A stretch of DNA of 39,185 nt, from NCBI GenBank assembly GCA_902510815.1, contig CABXDI010000011.1:1-39185 (forward strand), written 5' to 3'. Shown here in pieces: positions 8,564-17,771 of this stretch (positions within the stretch are counted from its first letter, which is position 1; each line of letters begins with the position of its first letter). The translations under genes and the position numbers were made by a program. This stretch comes from an uncultured Verrucomicrobiota bacterium. GTDB taxonomy: Bacteria > Verrucomicrobiota > Verrucomicrobiia > Verrucomicrobiales > DEV007. The notes under the pieces were generated by a model. The model had not been told where the DNA came from. It did no database searches and saw only the letters and a program-made list of their open reading frames with translations.

Positions 8564-9892
8564 CTATTTTTCTGCCAAAGATACCCTGATTAATTCGGTG
8601 TCATTTCTAATGAAGCATGACTTCATGGCATAAGCAGGGTGAGACCAAACGATTTTTCGTTGTCTCATATCAATACCATTAGGCTCTATCAAATGAGTTC
8701 GACTAATCTCGTGATAGCCTTTTGAATCTATTCTAGCTAATGCTAAGTCTCCCGTTTCACTGAACAGAAAAAATCTATCTTCATGTGGAGTGACAAAGAC
8801 TGTTCCCCATCGAGAGGGTCTCTTGAGTCCGACAGGATCGAGTGAATCCCATATTCGTTTGCCGCTTTCGAGATCCAAGCAACGGAATTCACCATAACTA
8901 CACGCACCATAAATGTGACCTTCAGTTATAACGGCAGTGTTCATGATACCGTTAAGGTGCTGAGTTCTTTTTTCACTTACTTTTTCTGTTTTCCAAATAA
9001 TTTCTGGTTCCTTATTTGGAATCATTTTCAAGGCCATTGAACCATTGTAGAATGAGGAAAGAAAAAGAATATTATCTGCTAACTGCGGAGTAGACACGCT
9101 TAGTCCATAACGAAGTTGCCATGGAACAGTCCAAATTACTTTGCCTGTTCTTGGGTTTAGTGCATTCACTGAATCAGGTGTCCATATAATCAGAAAGTTT
9201 TTTTTGTTATGACTTATAATTACTGGTGGAGCGTATCCAGGCTCCTTTGCAGTCAGTGAACGCCAGACTTCTTTACCGTTGGATTTATTAAATGCCACTG
9301 CGACTGTCCCCTCGCCTCCCGCTAGACATATCAGAAGGTCTTCATAGATTAAAGGATTTGAAGAGAAGCCCCAAGTCGGAGTCTTTACATTGAAAGCGGT
9401 ATTGAAGTCTGTTGACCAAATTTCTTCTCCGTTATCAGTATCTCTACAAAACAGATTTCCCTCGGCTCCAATCGTATAAATGAGCTTTTCATTAATTAGA
9501 GGTGTTGATCTAGGTCCGGCTGAGTAACTAATTGAGTATGGGCAGTCGTATGATTTTTTCCAAAGAATTTTACCGTTCTTAGCATCCAAACAGATTAATC
9601 TTTCATTGCCAGGTATTGTTACTCTTGAGAAAGGGTTATCAGGAGATTTCGACTCCTTATCCATTTGTCTATCCATGATATAGACTTTACCATCAGCAAC
9701 GGCAGGACCTGCGTAACCTCTACCAATTTTAGTTTTCCAAATAGTATTCAGCCCACCGTCAGGGAATTTTTTTAAAATGCCGTCTTCTCTCCAAACTCCG
9801 TCTTTTTCTGGTCCAAACCAACCTGGCCAATCATCAGCCTTTATAGTTGCTGTTGTTATTAATGAGATGAGGAAAATTTTTATGTACATCAA
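8564..9892 (-). CDS. Secreted PQQ-like beta-propeller repeat protein
   Basis: A 442-residue protein with a signal peptide (about 1-19, ending in IKA) and a mature start DDWPGWFGPEKDG that is typical of verrucomicrobial and planctomycete PQQ-like propellers. Several blades carry the sheet motif of GK/GE then two residues then W: GKILWKK, GEEIWST, GKEVWRS, GKVIWTV and GKRIWDS. These are structural tryptophan-docking motifs and do not by themselves show PQQ binding; the catalytic residues of quinoprotein dehydrogenases are not evident. BamB has the same repeats but is a lipoprotein with a different N-terminus. It is convergent with the vWA gene, with nine bases between stop codons. Function unknown. 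Confidence 0.8.
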   Translation of the reverse strand: MMYIKIFLISLITTATIKADDWPGWFGPEKDGVWREDGILKKFPDGGLNTIWKTKIGRGYAGPAVADGKVYIMDRQMDKESKSPDNPFSRVTIPGNERLICLDAKNGKILWKKSYDCPYSISYSAGPRSTPLINEKLIYTIGAEGNLFCRDTDNGEEIWSTDFNTAFNVKTPTWGFSSNPLIYEDLLICLAGGEGTVAVAFNKSNGKEVWRSLTAKEPGYAPPVIISHNKKNFLIIWTPDSVNALNPRTGKVIWTVPWQLRYGLSVSTPQLADNILFLSSFYNGSMALKMIPNKEPEIIWKTEKVSEKRTQHLNGIMNTAVITEGHIYGACSYGEFRCLDLESGKRIWDSLDPVGLKRPSRWGTVFVTPHEDRFFLFSETGDLALARIDSKGYHEISRTHLIEPNGIDMRQRKIVWSHPAYAMKSCFIRNDTELIRVSLAEK

Positions 9893-9968
9893 TTTTAGCT
9901 AGTTTTTTTCAGGTATTAGCAATCAATAAACTTTCCCCAAAATACTAATAACGCTAATATAAATGTAG

Positions 9969-10316
9969 ATGAAAAAATGGTATTTATTCGCGTGTATGCC
10001 TTACGCCCTTGCCATTATCATTTTCTATTCTGTTGCCATTCACATGCAGATTGCTCTCAAAGGATGGCCGGATGGGATTGGAACTAGAGGGTTTCCTGAG
10101 TCATTACTGTTTCATGTAAATATTCAAGGATGGTATCTCTCAGTACTCGGTATTTTTACAGTATTCGTAGTGCCGATTATTATTTTATTGTGCTTAATTA
10201 TTCCAAAATGGCGGCACTTTAGTATCTATTTTTTATTACAGATTATTGGTCTAGTAATCTTTCTTTTACAGATGTTTTTTGCTCCTGATGCCTACGTGTA
10301 TTGGTTTTGGGACTGA
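9969..10316 (+). CDS. Small three-helix inner-membrane protein
   Basis: A 115-residue protein with hydrophobic helices near residues 5-25, 52-78 and 83-103, separated by a polar loop containing GWPDGIGTRGFP. The gene is divergent from the PQQ-like propeller gene (76 bases between starts) and convergent with the DUF1501 gene. An ATG start is used. I do not recognise the family and see no catalytic motif. The coherent topology, aromatic-rich ends and a start in a plausible divergent promoter region support it as a real gene. Confidence 0.72.
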   Translation: MKKWYLFACMPYALAIIIFYSVAIHMQIALKGWPDGIGTRGFPESLLFHVNIQGWYLSVLGIFTVFVVPIIILLCLIIPKWRHFSIYFLLQIIGLVIFLLQMFFAPDAYVYWFWD

Positions 10317-10349
10317 CTAAAAGGAAGTCTACAAATAATACTTTCAGTC

Positions 10350-11813
10350 TTATGCAACCACATCATTAATGACGTTTCCTGCAACGTCAGTCAATCTGAA
10401 GCGACGACCACTATGAAGGTAAGTGAGTTTTTTGTGCTCCATACCTAAAAGATGCAGAATAGTCGCGTGAATATCATGGATCTCAACTTTATCTACTGCC
10501 GCTTTGTGACCAATTTCATCTGTTTCACCATATGAAGTCCCTCCCTTAGATCCTCCACCTGCAAACCAATAACAACCTGCATGAGGATTATGATCTCTGC
10601 CAGTAGGTTTACCACCTGAAAGTTGCGAGACTGGAAGTCTACCAAATTCACCTCCCCAAATAACTAAAGTATCTTTTAGAAGACCACGCTGTTCAAGGTC
10701 AGAAAGAAGACCTGCAATTGGTTGATCAGTTTCACCTGCAAATTGCGAGTGGTTCTTTTTAATGTTACCATGGCCATCCCAACTTCTTGCATTCTCCATA
10801 CCGCCAGAATAAATTTGTACAAAGCGAACTCCGCGCTCAACCATCCGCCTTGCCATTAGACATTGCCTTGCAAAGTGAGAGCACCGTTTTTCATTTAGAC
10901 CGTATAAATTTTTAATATGCTCTGGTTCACTATCAACTTCAAAGCATTCTGGGGCTTCCTGCTGCATTCTGTAAGCAAGCTCAAAACTTCTTATTCTAGC
11001 TGTGAGTTCTCGATCTTCTGGATATTTTTTTTGATGTTCGTTATTTAATTTTCCAATTAGATCAAGTTGAGCTCTTTGTTGCTGATCACTTAATTCACCT
11101 ATTCTCTTCAAATTTGGTATAGGTTCACCTTTTGATCTTACCCAAGTGCCCTGATAAGCTCCTGGAAGAAAGCCGCTACTCCAATTAGCTGCATGACCTT
11201 TTGGTAGGCCTCTGTTTAGAGGATCTGACATCACCACGAATGCTGGAAGATTTTCATTTTCGGATCCGAGGCCATAAGTTACCCAACTGCCAACGCATGG
11301 GTGACTCATTCTTGTAACGCCCGTATTGGCCATAAAAAGAGCAGGGCTATGGTTGTTAGATTGCGTGTGAAATGACTTTATGAATGCCATTTTATCAACG
11401 TGTTTTGAAAGATTAGGAAACAAAGAAGATGCCCACATGCCACTTTGTCCGTGTTGCTTAAATTCAAATGGAGACTTCAGTAGTGGCCCTACAGCATTAT
11501 CGAAGAATCCAGTTGTCTTGTCGAATCCATCGAGTTTTTGTCCGTCTGCTTTTACAAGCCCGGGCTTATAATCCCAAGTGTCTACATGGCTTGGTCCTCC
11601 GTTTATGAAAAGCCATATTACGTTTTTAGCTTTAGCTTTGTGGTGAGGTTTTTTTGAGGCTAATGGGTTAATAGAATTATTTTGTGAGCCGATTGAACTC
11701 TGATTCAGGAGAGAATTTAATGCCAGCATACCTATGCCTCCTCCTGCACGTTGCAAGAGTGCTCGACGGGTGGAAACGTTTTGTATTCTTCCGCAGTGAT
11801 CCATATTTTTCAT
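10350..11813 (-). CDS. DUF1501 family protein with twin-arginine signal
   Basis: A 487-residue member of the DUF1501 family, distantly related to sulfatases and alkaline phosphatases. The N-terminus has a Tat signal (STRRALLQRAGGG, arginines 16-17, then a short hydrophobic stretch), so the folded protein is probably exported. Family landmarks are INGGPSHVDTWDYKP near residue 72, GGEFGRLP, GRDHNP and a C-terminal IHATILHLLG. These carry acidic and histidine residues that could bind metal. The start overlaps the stop of the upstream DUF1549/DUF1553 gene by four bases (ATGA), so the two are translationally coupled. These pairs are abundant in Planctomycetota and Verrucomicrobiota and are thought to act on sulfated or complex polysaccharides, but the reaction is not established. 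Confidence 0.92.
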   Translation of the reverse strand: MKNMDHCGRIQNVSTRRALLQRAGGGIGMLALNSLLNQSSIGSQNNSINPLASKKPHHKAKAKNVIWLFINGGPSHVDTWDYKPGLVKADGQKLDGFDKTTGFFDNAVGPLLKSPFEFKQHGQSGMWASSLFPNLSKHVDKMAFIKSFHTQSNNHSPALFMANTGVTRMSHPCVGSWVTYGLGSENENLPAFVVMSDPLNRGLPKGHAANWSSGFLPGAYQGTWVRSKGEPIPNLKRIGELSDQQQRAQLDLIGKLNNEHQKKYPEDRELTARIRSFELAYRMQQEAPECFEVDSEPEHIKNLYGLNEKRCSHFARQCLMARRMVERGVRFVQIYSGGMENARSWDGHGNIKKNHSQFAGETDQPIAGLLSDLEQRGLLKDTLVIWGGEFGRLPVSQLSGGKPTGRDHNPHAGCYWFAGGGSKGGTSYGETDEIGHKAAVDKVEIHDIHATILHLLGMEHKKLTYLHSGRRFRLTDVAGNVINDVVA

Positions 11814-14725
11814 TCGATGTAAATAAATTCGTTTGAACTCATCAATGCTCCACAGTAATTCGTGAGAGCTTTTTCTTTATTGCCAGAGTAGCTATCTGTT
11901 TGATTTTTAATAAAATCAATACCGGTTTGAAGTTCAATTTTTGTTGGTTTTCTTCCAAAAGCTATTCTGTATCCCAGAGTTACAGGATCATCAGAATTTT
12001 TTAATCTAGATGCAAATGCAACAGACATTTTCCTAATGTTTGGATCATTAATGAAGCTTAAGGCTTGAGATGGTGTTGTTGTCACTGACCTTTTACCCAT
12101 ACTTGATAAAGAGTCAGGCCAATCAAATAATTGCATAATTGGTACAAGTTTACTTCTTTTGATGAAAAAATAAATACTTCGCCTGTTCATGCTTTCTTTT
12201 AGAGTGCCTGGACCATACATGGTTTCATCCAGAAGGTTAGATACGACTAGAGCATTATCTCGAATGGCTTCGGCCTCTAGTCTTCTTGGCTCTCGGGGTG
12301 ACTGATATGCTTTACTTTCAAGGATCAGACGATGAATATGTTTTAGGCTCCAACCGTTTTCAATGAGCTCTAAGGCTAACCAATCAAGCAGCTCAGGGTG
12401 GGCAGGTTTTTCTCCTTGGAAACCGAAATCATTCGGTGTCGCGACGATACCTTTACCAAAGTAGTGTTGCCAAATACGGTTCACGATAACCCTAGCAAGT
12501 AAGTGCCCTGCCCCATTATTTACATCAGTAATCCACTCTGCAATTGCAGTCCTACCCTTAGATTTTATTTCGGTTCCCTTACTCAAAACTTGGAGAAATC
12601 CTAATGAAGCCACTTCGCCTTTTTGCCTAACATCACCTCGATTCAAAAAATAAGTTTTTTTATAGAAATCTGGAATACTTCCGCTGCTAGTGTGATGTCG
12701 CATGGGTTTTACTTTGTTCCCACTTGAACAAATCATAACTTTGGTAATCTCTTTCTTTTGCTTTGATTCAAGTTCTTTTAATTCAGCAGTTAGTTTATTC
12801 CAATGATTATCAAGAGGCTTATAAAGTGTTAATATTTTCCCTATATTTGATTTATCGAATTTCCCACCATTTGAGACAATGGCGTCTTGGATTTCCTTAA
12901 CTATTTTTTCGGGGCCAGAATTTATATTTTTAATTGAAAGAGTTGAGGCCTCTTTATCGGTAACCGAGATTCTAAATCTACCAATGTTATGTTTCTTATT
13001 GTTATTGAAATGGAGTTTGACTTCTAATTGATCACCTTTTTTTGAATCTGAGTCTCTACTAATATCGAAAATCGCAGAGTGGTCCCTTCCAAATTCAGGA
13101 TCTAGTGCCCAGGCGGATTTTGGATTGTCATCGACGGCGGCAGAAATCGGCAGATTTGTTTGCTCAAAAGTTGCTCTTGGATTAATTAACTTAAGTGTTT
13201 TTCCGTTTGCAGTTACTCGAAGATCACTAAGAGCTATATTACCGTTACTGGCTCTTCCTGGACCTCTTTTAACTAATGAATCGTCTTTCAATACCTCGAT
13301 TAAAACGGCGCTTATTTTCTGCACTGAATTTTTTGCAGTAAATGTATAAGTATCAAAATCAGAATTATTACCTGTTACTAAATAAGAACCATCATCTTGT
13401 TTTAAAAATTTAGCACCTCCTTTGGACTTAATTTGATCAGGGATTAAAATTGACCATGGGCTTTTAGCTTTATTTATTAAGTTGTCTTTTTTCAGATTTG
13501 AATGCCATTTCTCAAATGATTTTTTAAGATCAATCTTTTCATAATTTTTTAATTTTAATCTGACCTCGTTAACTTTTTTTCTAAGACTTTCATTATCTTT
13601 TGGATTCATTGACGCCAAATCAATATCCACATCGCTCCTTACAGTCGTAGTAAACGCCGAAAGCATATTATAATAATCTGCTGTAGGAATTGGATCATAT
13701 TTATGATCATGACAGCGAGCGCAAGCAATGGTCGTTGCCAACATTGCTGCCCCTACTGTCCCAAGCATGTCATCCATAGCGTCGTATCGAATTCTCTCAG
13801 CTTCACTTATGGTAATTTGTGTTGGATATACTCCTGCGCCCAAAAAACCTGTGGCCATCATTGCCATCGGGTCATCAGGAGCTAATTCATCTCCTGCTAT
13901 CTGCCATTTTGTGAACTCATCATATGGCATGTCGGAGTTAAAGGAACGAATAACAAAGTCCCTATAGTGAAATGCAAATTTACGATCATAATCTTGCTCG
14001 AAACCGTGGCTCTCACCGAACCTCGCTACGTCTAACCAGTGCCTAGCCCACTTCTCACCAAATTTTGGGTTTGATAACAAATCATCAACAAGCGTTTTGT
14101 AATTTTTAGGGGAATAACTATTAACAAAACCATCTAACTTATCAGGGTCAGGTGGTAAGCCGATCAGATCAAAATGAAGGCGCCTTCCTAAAATTCTGGG
14201 TGGAGATACCTCTTCAGATTTGATGAAATCATCAACTTTATTTTTGAAACTTTTCTTTATAGGAGAGTATGCCCAGTAAGATCGATCTTCATCGGTCACT
14301 TTCATCGGAGCCTTTTTGTCATTAGTTTTTTCAACGAGTGGACTGTCGTACGCAGCTCCTAAATCTATCCATCTTTCGATTAATGTAATTGATGACTCTT
14401 GCATCTTATCTTTTTTTGGTGGCATGAAGGGTTCTTCGCTGTGCCTTAGATAGTTAATGAGAGGACTCTCTTTGGCGTTGCCAGGAATTACGGCAATACC
14501 CAGATCTCCGCCTTCGATTAACCCCTCTCGGCTACTAAGATCGAAAGAGGACTTTGTTTTATCGCCTCCATGACATTTTAAGCATTGGCTATCGAAAAGA
14601 GTTTTTATTTCATTTCTGAATAGCTCTTTGCTCATCGTCATGTTTTTCGCATGGTCGTTTTGATTTCCATGTGAGTTCAGACAAAGAGAAAGCAGAAGAA
14701 TTATCTTTAAGTAAGATTCTTTCAT
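11810..14725 (-). CDS. PSCyt1/DUF1549/DUF1553 cytochrome-type secreted protein
   Basis: A 971-residue secreted protein with an N-terminal signal peptide (hydrophobic about 6-18). Domains in order: planctomycete-type cytochrome c PSCyt1 with heme motif CLKCH (48-52) and a likely distal methionine in PFMPPK (Met101); DUF1549/PSCyt2 (about 165-350), containing a second CxxCH, CARCHDHKYDP (335-345); a beta-rich carbohydrate-binding-like middle part; and DUF1553/PSD1 in the C-terminal third (from about 690; GEKPAHPELLDWLALE, SLKHIHRLILES). It is likely periplasmic and attached to heme. Coupled to DUF1501 by a four-base overlap. Proteins of this family accompany polysaccharide and sulfatase loci, but the redox partner and substrate are unknown. 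Confidence 0.92.
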   Translation of the reverse strand: MKESYLKIILLLSLCLNSHGNQNDHAKNMTMSKELFRNEIKTLFDSQCLKCHGGDKTKSSFDLSSREGLIEGGDLGIAVIPGNAKESPLINYLRHSEEPFMPPKKDKMQESSITLIERWIDLGAAYDSPLVEKTNDKKAPMKVTDEDRSYWAYSPIKKSFKNKVDDFIKSEEVSPPRILGRRLHFDLIGLPPDPDKLDGFVNSYSPKNYKTLVDDLLSNPKFGEKWARHWLDVARFGESHGFEQDYDRKFAFHYRDFVIRSFNSDMPYDEFTKWQIAGDELAPDDPMAMMATGFLGAGVYPTQITISEAERIRYDAMDDMLGTVGAAMLATTIACARCHDHKYDPIPTADYYNMLSAFTTTVRSDVDIDLASMNPKDNESLRKKVNEVRLKLKNYEKIDLKKSFEKWHSNLKKDNLINKAKSPWSILIPDQIKSKGGAKFLKQDDGSYLVTGNNSDFDTYTFTAKNSVQKISAVLIEVLKDDSLVKRGPGRASNGNIALSDLRVTANGKTLKLINPRATFEQTNLPISAAVDDNPKSAWALDPEFGRDHSAIFDISRDSDSKKGDQLEVKLHFNNNKKHNIGRFRISVTDKEASTLSIKNINSGPEKIVKEIQDAIVSNGGKFDKSNIGKILTLYKPLDNHWNKLTAELKELESKQKKEITKVMICSSGNKVKPMRHHTSSGSIPDFYKKTYFLNRGDVRQKGEVASLGFLQVLSKGTEIKSKGRTAIAEWITDVNNGAGHLLARVIVNRIWQHYFGKGIVATPNDFGFQGEKPAHPELLDWLALELIENGWSLKHIHRLILESKAYQSPREPRRLEAEAIRDNALVVSNLLDETMYGPGTLKESMNRRSIYFFIKRSKLVPIMQLFDWPDSLSSMGKRSVTTTPSQALSFINDPNIRKMSVAFASRLKNSDDPVTLGYRIAFGRKPTKIELQTGIDFIKNQTDSYSGNKEKALTNYCGALMSSNEFIYIE

Positions 14726-14838
14726 TTAGCGGTTAACTAAATATTGCATGTTTTAATGCAGTTTGGTCAAGAAAAGTATCAACAGGAAGCTAGCTATTTT
14801 GTTATAAAAATTCCTTTTCGAAATAACTACAATTATAA

Positions 14839-16038
14839 TTATTTGAGTCTCATGCTTCTTTTCTCAACCTTAAGGATTTTGGATTCTTTGGCTAATTCAT
14901 CTATCTCTTGAGATTTTATTCTTACGCTAATTATATATGGCGCTTCCCCTGTTTCCCAGTGACCATAAGTCGTCGTAAGAATGGTCCCGTCACTTAGTAA
15001 TTCAACACCGGGATATGTGGTATCCCACCCTTTTTTGTTATCGGCAATTTTGATGACATACTGACCAGGGTTTCCCTTAATTATATCCTTATAAGTTCCA
15101 ATCCATGCTGCCCAGTCGCCTTCATGAGGTACCGGACTTTTATCAACACCTAATTTTGAACCAATCGCGGTCTTGCATCGAAACGAAATAAAAAGCCTGC
15201 CATCCGGAAGGTATTTTGCAGTATGTCTATCTCCTGTTAGCGTTATCGGCAATTCTTTGGGTTTCGACCAAGTCTTTCCTTCATCCTTAGATAATATTAG
15301 ATACGAATTTTTTTGTCTTGAATTCTCTCTTAAAAGAACAGCCAGCTGTTTTTTATCTGGAGATCTGATTGCACCTGGTTCGCATAGATGAATAGAACTT
15401 GAGTGATAAATGTTTTGAGGTTTCCCCCAAGTCATTCCTCCATCAGTTGATAGAGAGCTCCACAAAGTAAAAATTACTGGGTTTTGTTTTTTAGGTTCTT
15501 TGGTTATAAACCTTCCGTCATCATGAAAAAGAGCTCGGTAATGACCAGGATTGTGTAAGTCCTCAATCATTGTTCCCATAGCCACAATACCACCAAAGTC
15601 TCCAATAGGGCTAAGTTCTGACCAAGTTATCCCATTATTTTCGCTTGTTGCCATTCTTATTGGGTACAGCCCTGAGAACATGATGATCCGTTCTTTTCCA
15701 TTTTGATCTTTAACTTGGAATAGAGTTGGAACTTCTTTGGAGCTGGCCCAGTTATTTGGTGTTTGTATTCGGTCACTCCAGCTTTTACCACCATCCGAAC
15801 TTTTCTTGTATACGATAGCTCCTTTACCATGTCCTTTTGGATATACGCAGAGGACCGTTTTTCCATCCTTTAATAATGTCGTTGTCGGATGACCTAAATA
15901 TTGATCTTTTTCTTTGTCGACAATGACCTGACGTTCAAAGTCTTTTGAAATATCAATGAAACGGACGTCTTGAGCCGATGATTTTGGAAGACTAGTTAAA
16001 AAGATTAGTTGGATAAAAAATTTGAATATGGGTTTCAT
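14839..16038 (-). CDS. Secreted sialidase-like (Asp-box/BNR) protein
   Basis: I place the start at the ATG at 16036-16038, because the following residues (MKPIFKFFIQLIFLTSLP, then KSSAQ) form a clean signal peptide. A longer frame from 16158 would add 40 residues ahead of it, which is unusual for an exported protein and overlaps a repeat region. The mature protein of about 375 residues has four Asp boxes: SSDGGKSW, SENNGITW, STDGGMTW and SKDEGKTW, the hallmark turns of six-bladed sialidase propellers. The sequence near the C-terminus (DTTYPGVELLSDGTILTTTYGHW) is typical of the exo-alpha-sialidase family. It may cleave sialic-acid-like or other glycosides, or be a non-catalytic propeller; the arginine triad was not verified. 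Confidence 0.82.
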   Translation of the reverse strand: MKPIFKFFIQLIFLTSLPKSSAQDVRFIDISKDFERQVIVDKEKDQYLGHPTTTLLKDGKTVLCVYPKGHGKGAIVYKKSSDGGKSWSDRIQTPNNWASSKEVPTLFQVKDQNGKERIIMFSGLYPIRMATSENNGITWSELSPIGDFGGIVAMGTMIEDLHNPGHYRALFHDDGRFITKEPKKQNPVIFTLWSSLSTDGGMTWGKPQNIYHSSSIHLCEPGAIRSPDKKQLAVLLRENSRQKNSYLILSKDEGKTWSKPKELPITLTGDRHTAKYLPDGRLFISFRCKTAIGSKLGVDKSPVPHEGDWAAWIGTYKDIIKGNPGQYVIKIADNKKGWDTTYPGVELLSDGTILTTTYGHWETGEAPYIISVRIKSQEIDELAKESKILKVEKRSMRLK

Positions 16039-16057
16039 TGGAAGATTTATTATAGAG

Positions 16058-16115
16058 ACAAAATGGCCCTTTTGTGGGTTTAAAAAATTGTGAAGTGGAA
16101 CAAAATGGCACTTTT
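16058..16115. repeat. Two direct copies of a 16-base dyad-like motif
   Basis: Two copies of ACAAAATGGCMCTTTT lie at 16058-16073 and 16100-16115. They differ at one base (C or A) and their starts are 42 bases apart, about four helical turns. Each copy holds a partial dyad, AAAA-N2-GC-N2-TTTT. They sit just upstream of the preferred start of the sialidase-like gene, in the divergent region shared with the small heat-shock gene. They could be operators for a dimeric regulator, or terminal repeats left by a mobile element. Confidence 0.5.
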
Positions 16116-16272
16116 CATCATTTGATAAAAACCAAAACTGCATCCATAACTTGTTCATTATAAATATATAGCATTACACTTGTCACCATTTGGCATGAAT
16201 TTAGCTGTTAAGTAATAGTACATTTTAAAGATAAACAATTAACAAATAAAATTAATAAAGGAGAAATATAAC

Positions 16273-16728
16273 ATGAGAAGTCTAATTAAATGGAGCCCGA
16301 TAAGTGAATTTCATGACGTTACTAATCAATTGTCGAATTTAATGAACTTTGGTCAGAGATCATATCTAAATAGTGAGAGTGAGGCCAATGATGATTTAGA
16401 TTGGACTCCAGCAGTTAATGTCAGCGAAAATGATTCTAGATATAAAATTGATCTAGAAGTTCCAGGAGTTAAAAAAGAGGATATCCAGGTGGGTGTAGAA
16501 AATGGCAAAATTACAATCACAGGTGAACGTAAATTGGAGAAAGAAGTTAAAAATGATAGAATTCATCGAACAGAGTTCTCACTAGGGAAGTTTTCACGAT
16601 CTTTCAAAGTTCCTCAGGACGCTGAATCCAGTGCCATAGTGGCTAAATTTGAGAATGGAATCCTAGGAGTTTCATTACCAAAAGTTGAATCCTCAAAGCC
16701 TAGAAAGGTTAAAATTGAGGTGAATTAG
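16273..16728 (+). CDS. Small heat-shock protein, Hsp20/alpha-crystallin family
   Basis: A 151-residue ATP-independent holdase chaperone. The alpha-crystallin domain covers about residues 43-140 and shows the family pattern: WTPAVNVSENDSRYKIDLEVPGVKKEDI, then GERKLEKEV, a FSRSFKVP strand and the signature NGILGVSLPK; the short C-terminal tail carries the lysine-rich end. The start is supported by a strong ribosome-binding site (AAAGGAG at 16257-16263, nine bases before the ATG). A strong intrinsic terminator follows at 16771, so it is probably monocistronic. I do not see a CIRCE element upstream, so HrcA control is not supported by the sequence. Confidence 0.95.
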   Translation: MRSLIKWSPISEFHDVTNQLSNLMNFGQRSYLNSESEANDDLDWTPAVNVSENDSRYKIDLEVPGVKKEDIQVGVENGKITITGERKLEKEVKNDRIHRTEFSLGKFSRSFKVPQDAESSAIVAKFENGILGVSLPKVESSKPRKVKIEVN

Positions 16729-16770
16729 TGTTTTTCGCATCAATTCTTCTAAGTTGGGAAAAGCTGAGTA

Positions 16771-16809
16771 CCCCGTGTTCGGATTTAGATTGCCGAGCAC
16801 GGGGTTTTT
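16771..16809 (+). terminator. Intrinsic terminator after the small heat-shock gene
   Basis: A 12-base arm CCCCGTGTTCGG (16771-16782) pairs with CCGAGCACGGGG (16793-16804) with one G-U pair and a ten-base loop, followed by TTTTT. It lies about 43 bases after the hsp20 stop and ahead of the ABC operon. Confidence 0.9.
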
Positions 16810-16889
16810 GTTTCATTTCAACAGATTTTTTTTTTGAAGCTTGTTCTTAACAAATACTAGTACTTAAGTTTCATTTAGCGAGAATCATA

Positions 16890-17771
16890 ATGTCGAAAGA
16901 CCTGCCTACAGCTGTTCAAATTAAAAACCTTACCAAAACCTTTCCTGTTCCTTTCAAGAAAGAAAAAGTAGTGGCAGTTGATAATTTGTCTCTATCCGTA
17001 ATGCCAGGGGAGGTTTATGGATTAATTGGCCCTAATGGATCAGGAAAAAGCACAACGATGAAAGTGCTTCTTGGGCTGATATCTGCTACTTCAGGAAGCT
17101 CCACAGTCTTTGGTATGAGTAGCACTGAAACGGCTAGCCGTGGTTCAGTTGGATTTCTTCCAGAAAACCCTTATTTCTATAAGTATCTTACAGGAGCCGA
17201 GACGATTGCTTTTTATGGAAAGCTTTGCGGGCTTAAGCGAAAAGTGATTAAAGAGAGAACTTCTGAATTACTAAATTTGGTTGAGCTTGAGGGGGCGAGG
17301 GATCGAAGGCTTGCTGGATATTCTAAAGGAATGTTACAAAGAATCGGTTTGGCTCAAGCTCTAGTTGGAAGACCTAAGTTGGTCGTACTTGATGAACCGA
17401 CTGCAGGTGTTGACCCGGCTGGATCAAGGAAGATTCGAGACCTTATCATGCAACTTAAGGATCAAGGAATTACTGTAATACTTTCATCGCACCTTTTAGA
17501 GCAAGTTCAGGAAGTTTGTGACAGAGTTGGTATTATTTTTGAAGGTAAGCTTGTCCGTGAAGGTAGCTTGAAAACATTAATTGAAATTGAAGACCAGACT
17601 GAGATTGTTTTGGAGAATGCAGGGTCTGATTTGTTGAAGAAAATTACTGATCTTATTAATCAGGAAAACGGTGTTAATTTAATTAGATCAGGCCGACCAA
17701 GAACGACTTTAGAAACGCTCTTTTTGAAAGAGACAGGAGGGGAGTCAAAAGATGTTAGAAATGAGTCATGA
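16890..17771 (+). CDS. ABC transporter ATP-binding protein (CcmA/NatA type)
   Basis: A 293-residue ATPase subunit. Walker A is GPNGSGKST (near residues 48-56), the signature region is YSKGMLQRIGLAQAL, Walker B is LVVLDEPTAGVDP, and the switch histidine is in ILSSHLLEQ. The signature helix has YSKGM rather than LSGGQ, which is common in ABC-2 drug and polysaccharide-type exporters. The C-terminal ~70 residues form the extra domain typical of the NatA/GldA group. Its stop overlaps the start of the permease gene (ATGA at 17768-17771). It should energise the permease encoded next; the substrate is unknown. Confidence 0.93.
   Translation: MSKDLPTAVQIKNLTKTFPVPFKKEKVVAVDNLSLSVMPGEVYGLIGPNGSGKSTTMKVLLGLISATSGSSTVFGMSSTETASRGSVGFLPENPYFYKYLTGAETIAFYGKLCGLKRKVIKERTSELLNLVELEGARDRRLAGYSKGMLQRIGLAQALVGRPKLVVLDEPTAGVDPAGSRKIRDLIMQLKDQGITVILSSHLLEQVQEVCDRVGIIFEGKLVREGSLKTLIEIEDQTEIVLENAGSDLLKKITDLINQENGVNLIRSGRPRTTLETLFLKETGGESKDVRNES

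Noticed and set aside
10315-10349. Possible stem GACTAAAAG/CTTTCAGTC between the small membrane protein and DUF1501 genes
   Set aside because: It has a mismatch, a 17-base loop and no T-tract, so it is not a convincing terminator.
13703-13967. Open frames on the + strand inside the DUF1549/DUF1553 gene
   Set aside because: They are antisense shadows of a clearly conserved gene and have no recognisable domain or ribosome-binding site.
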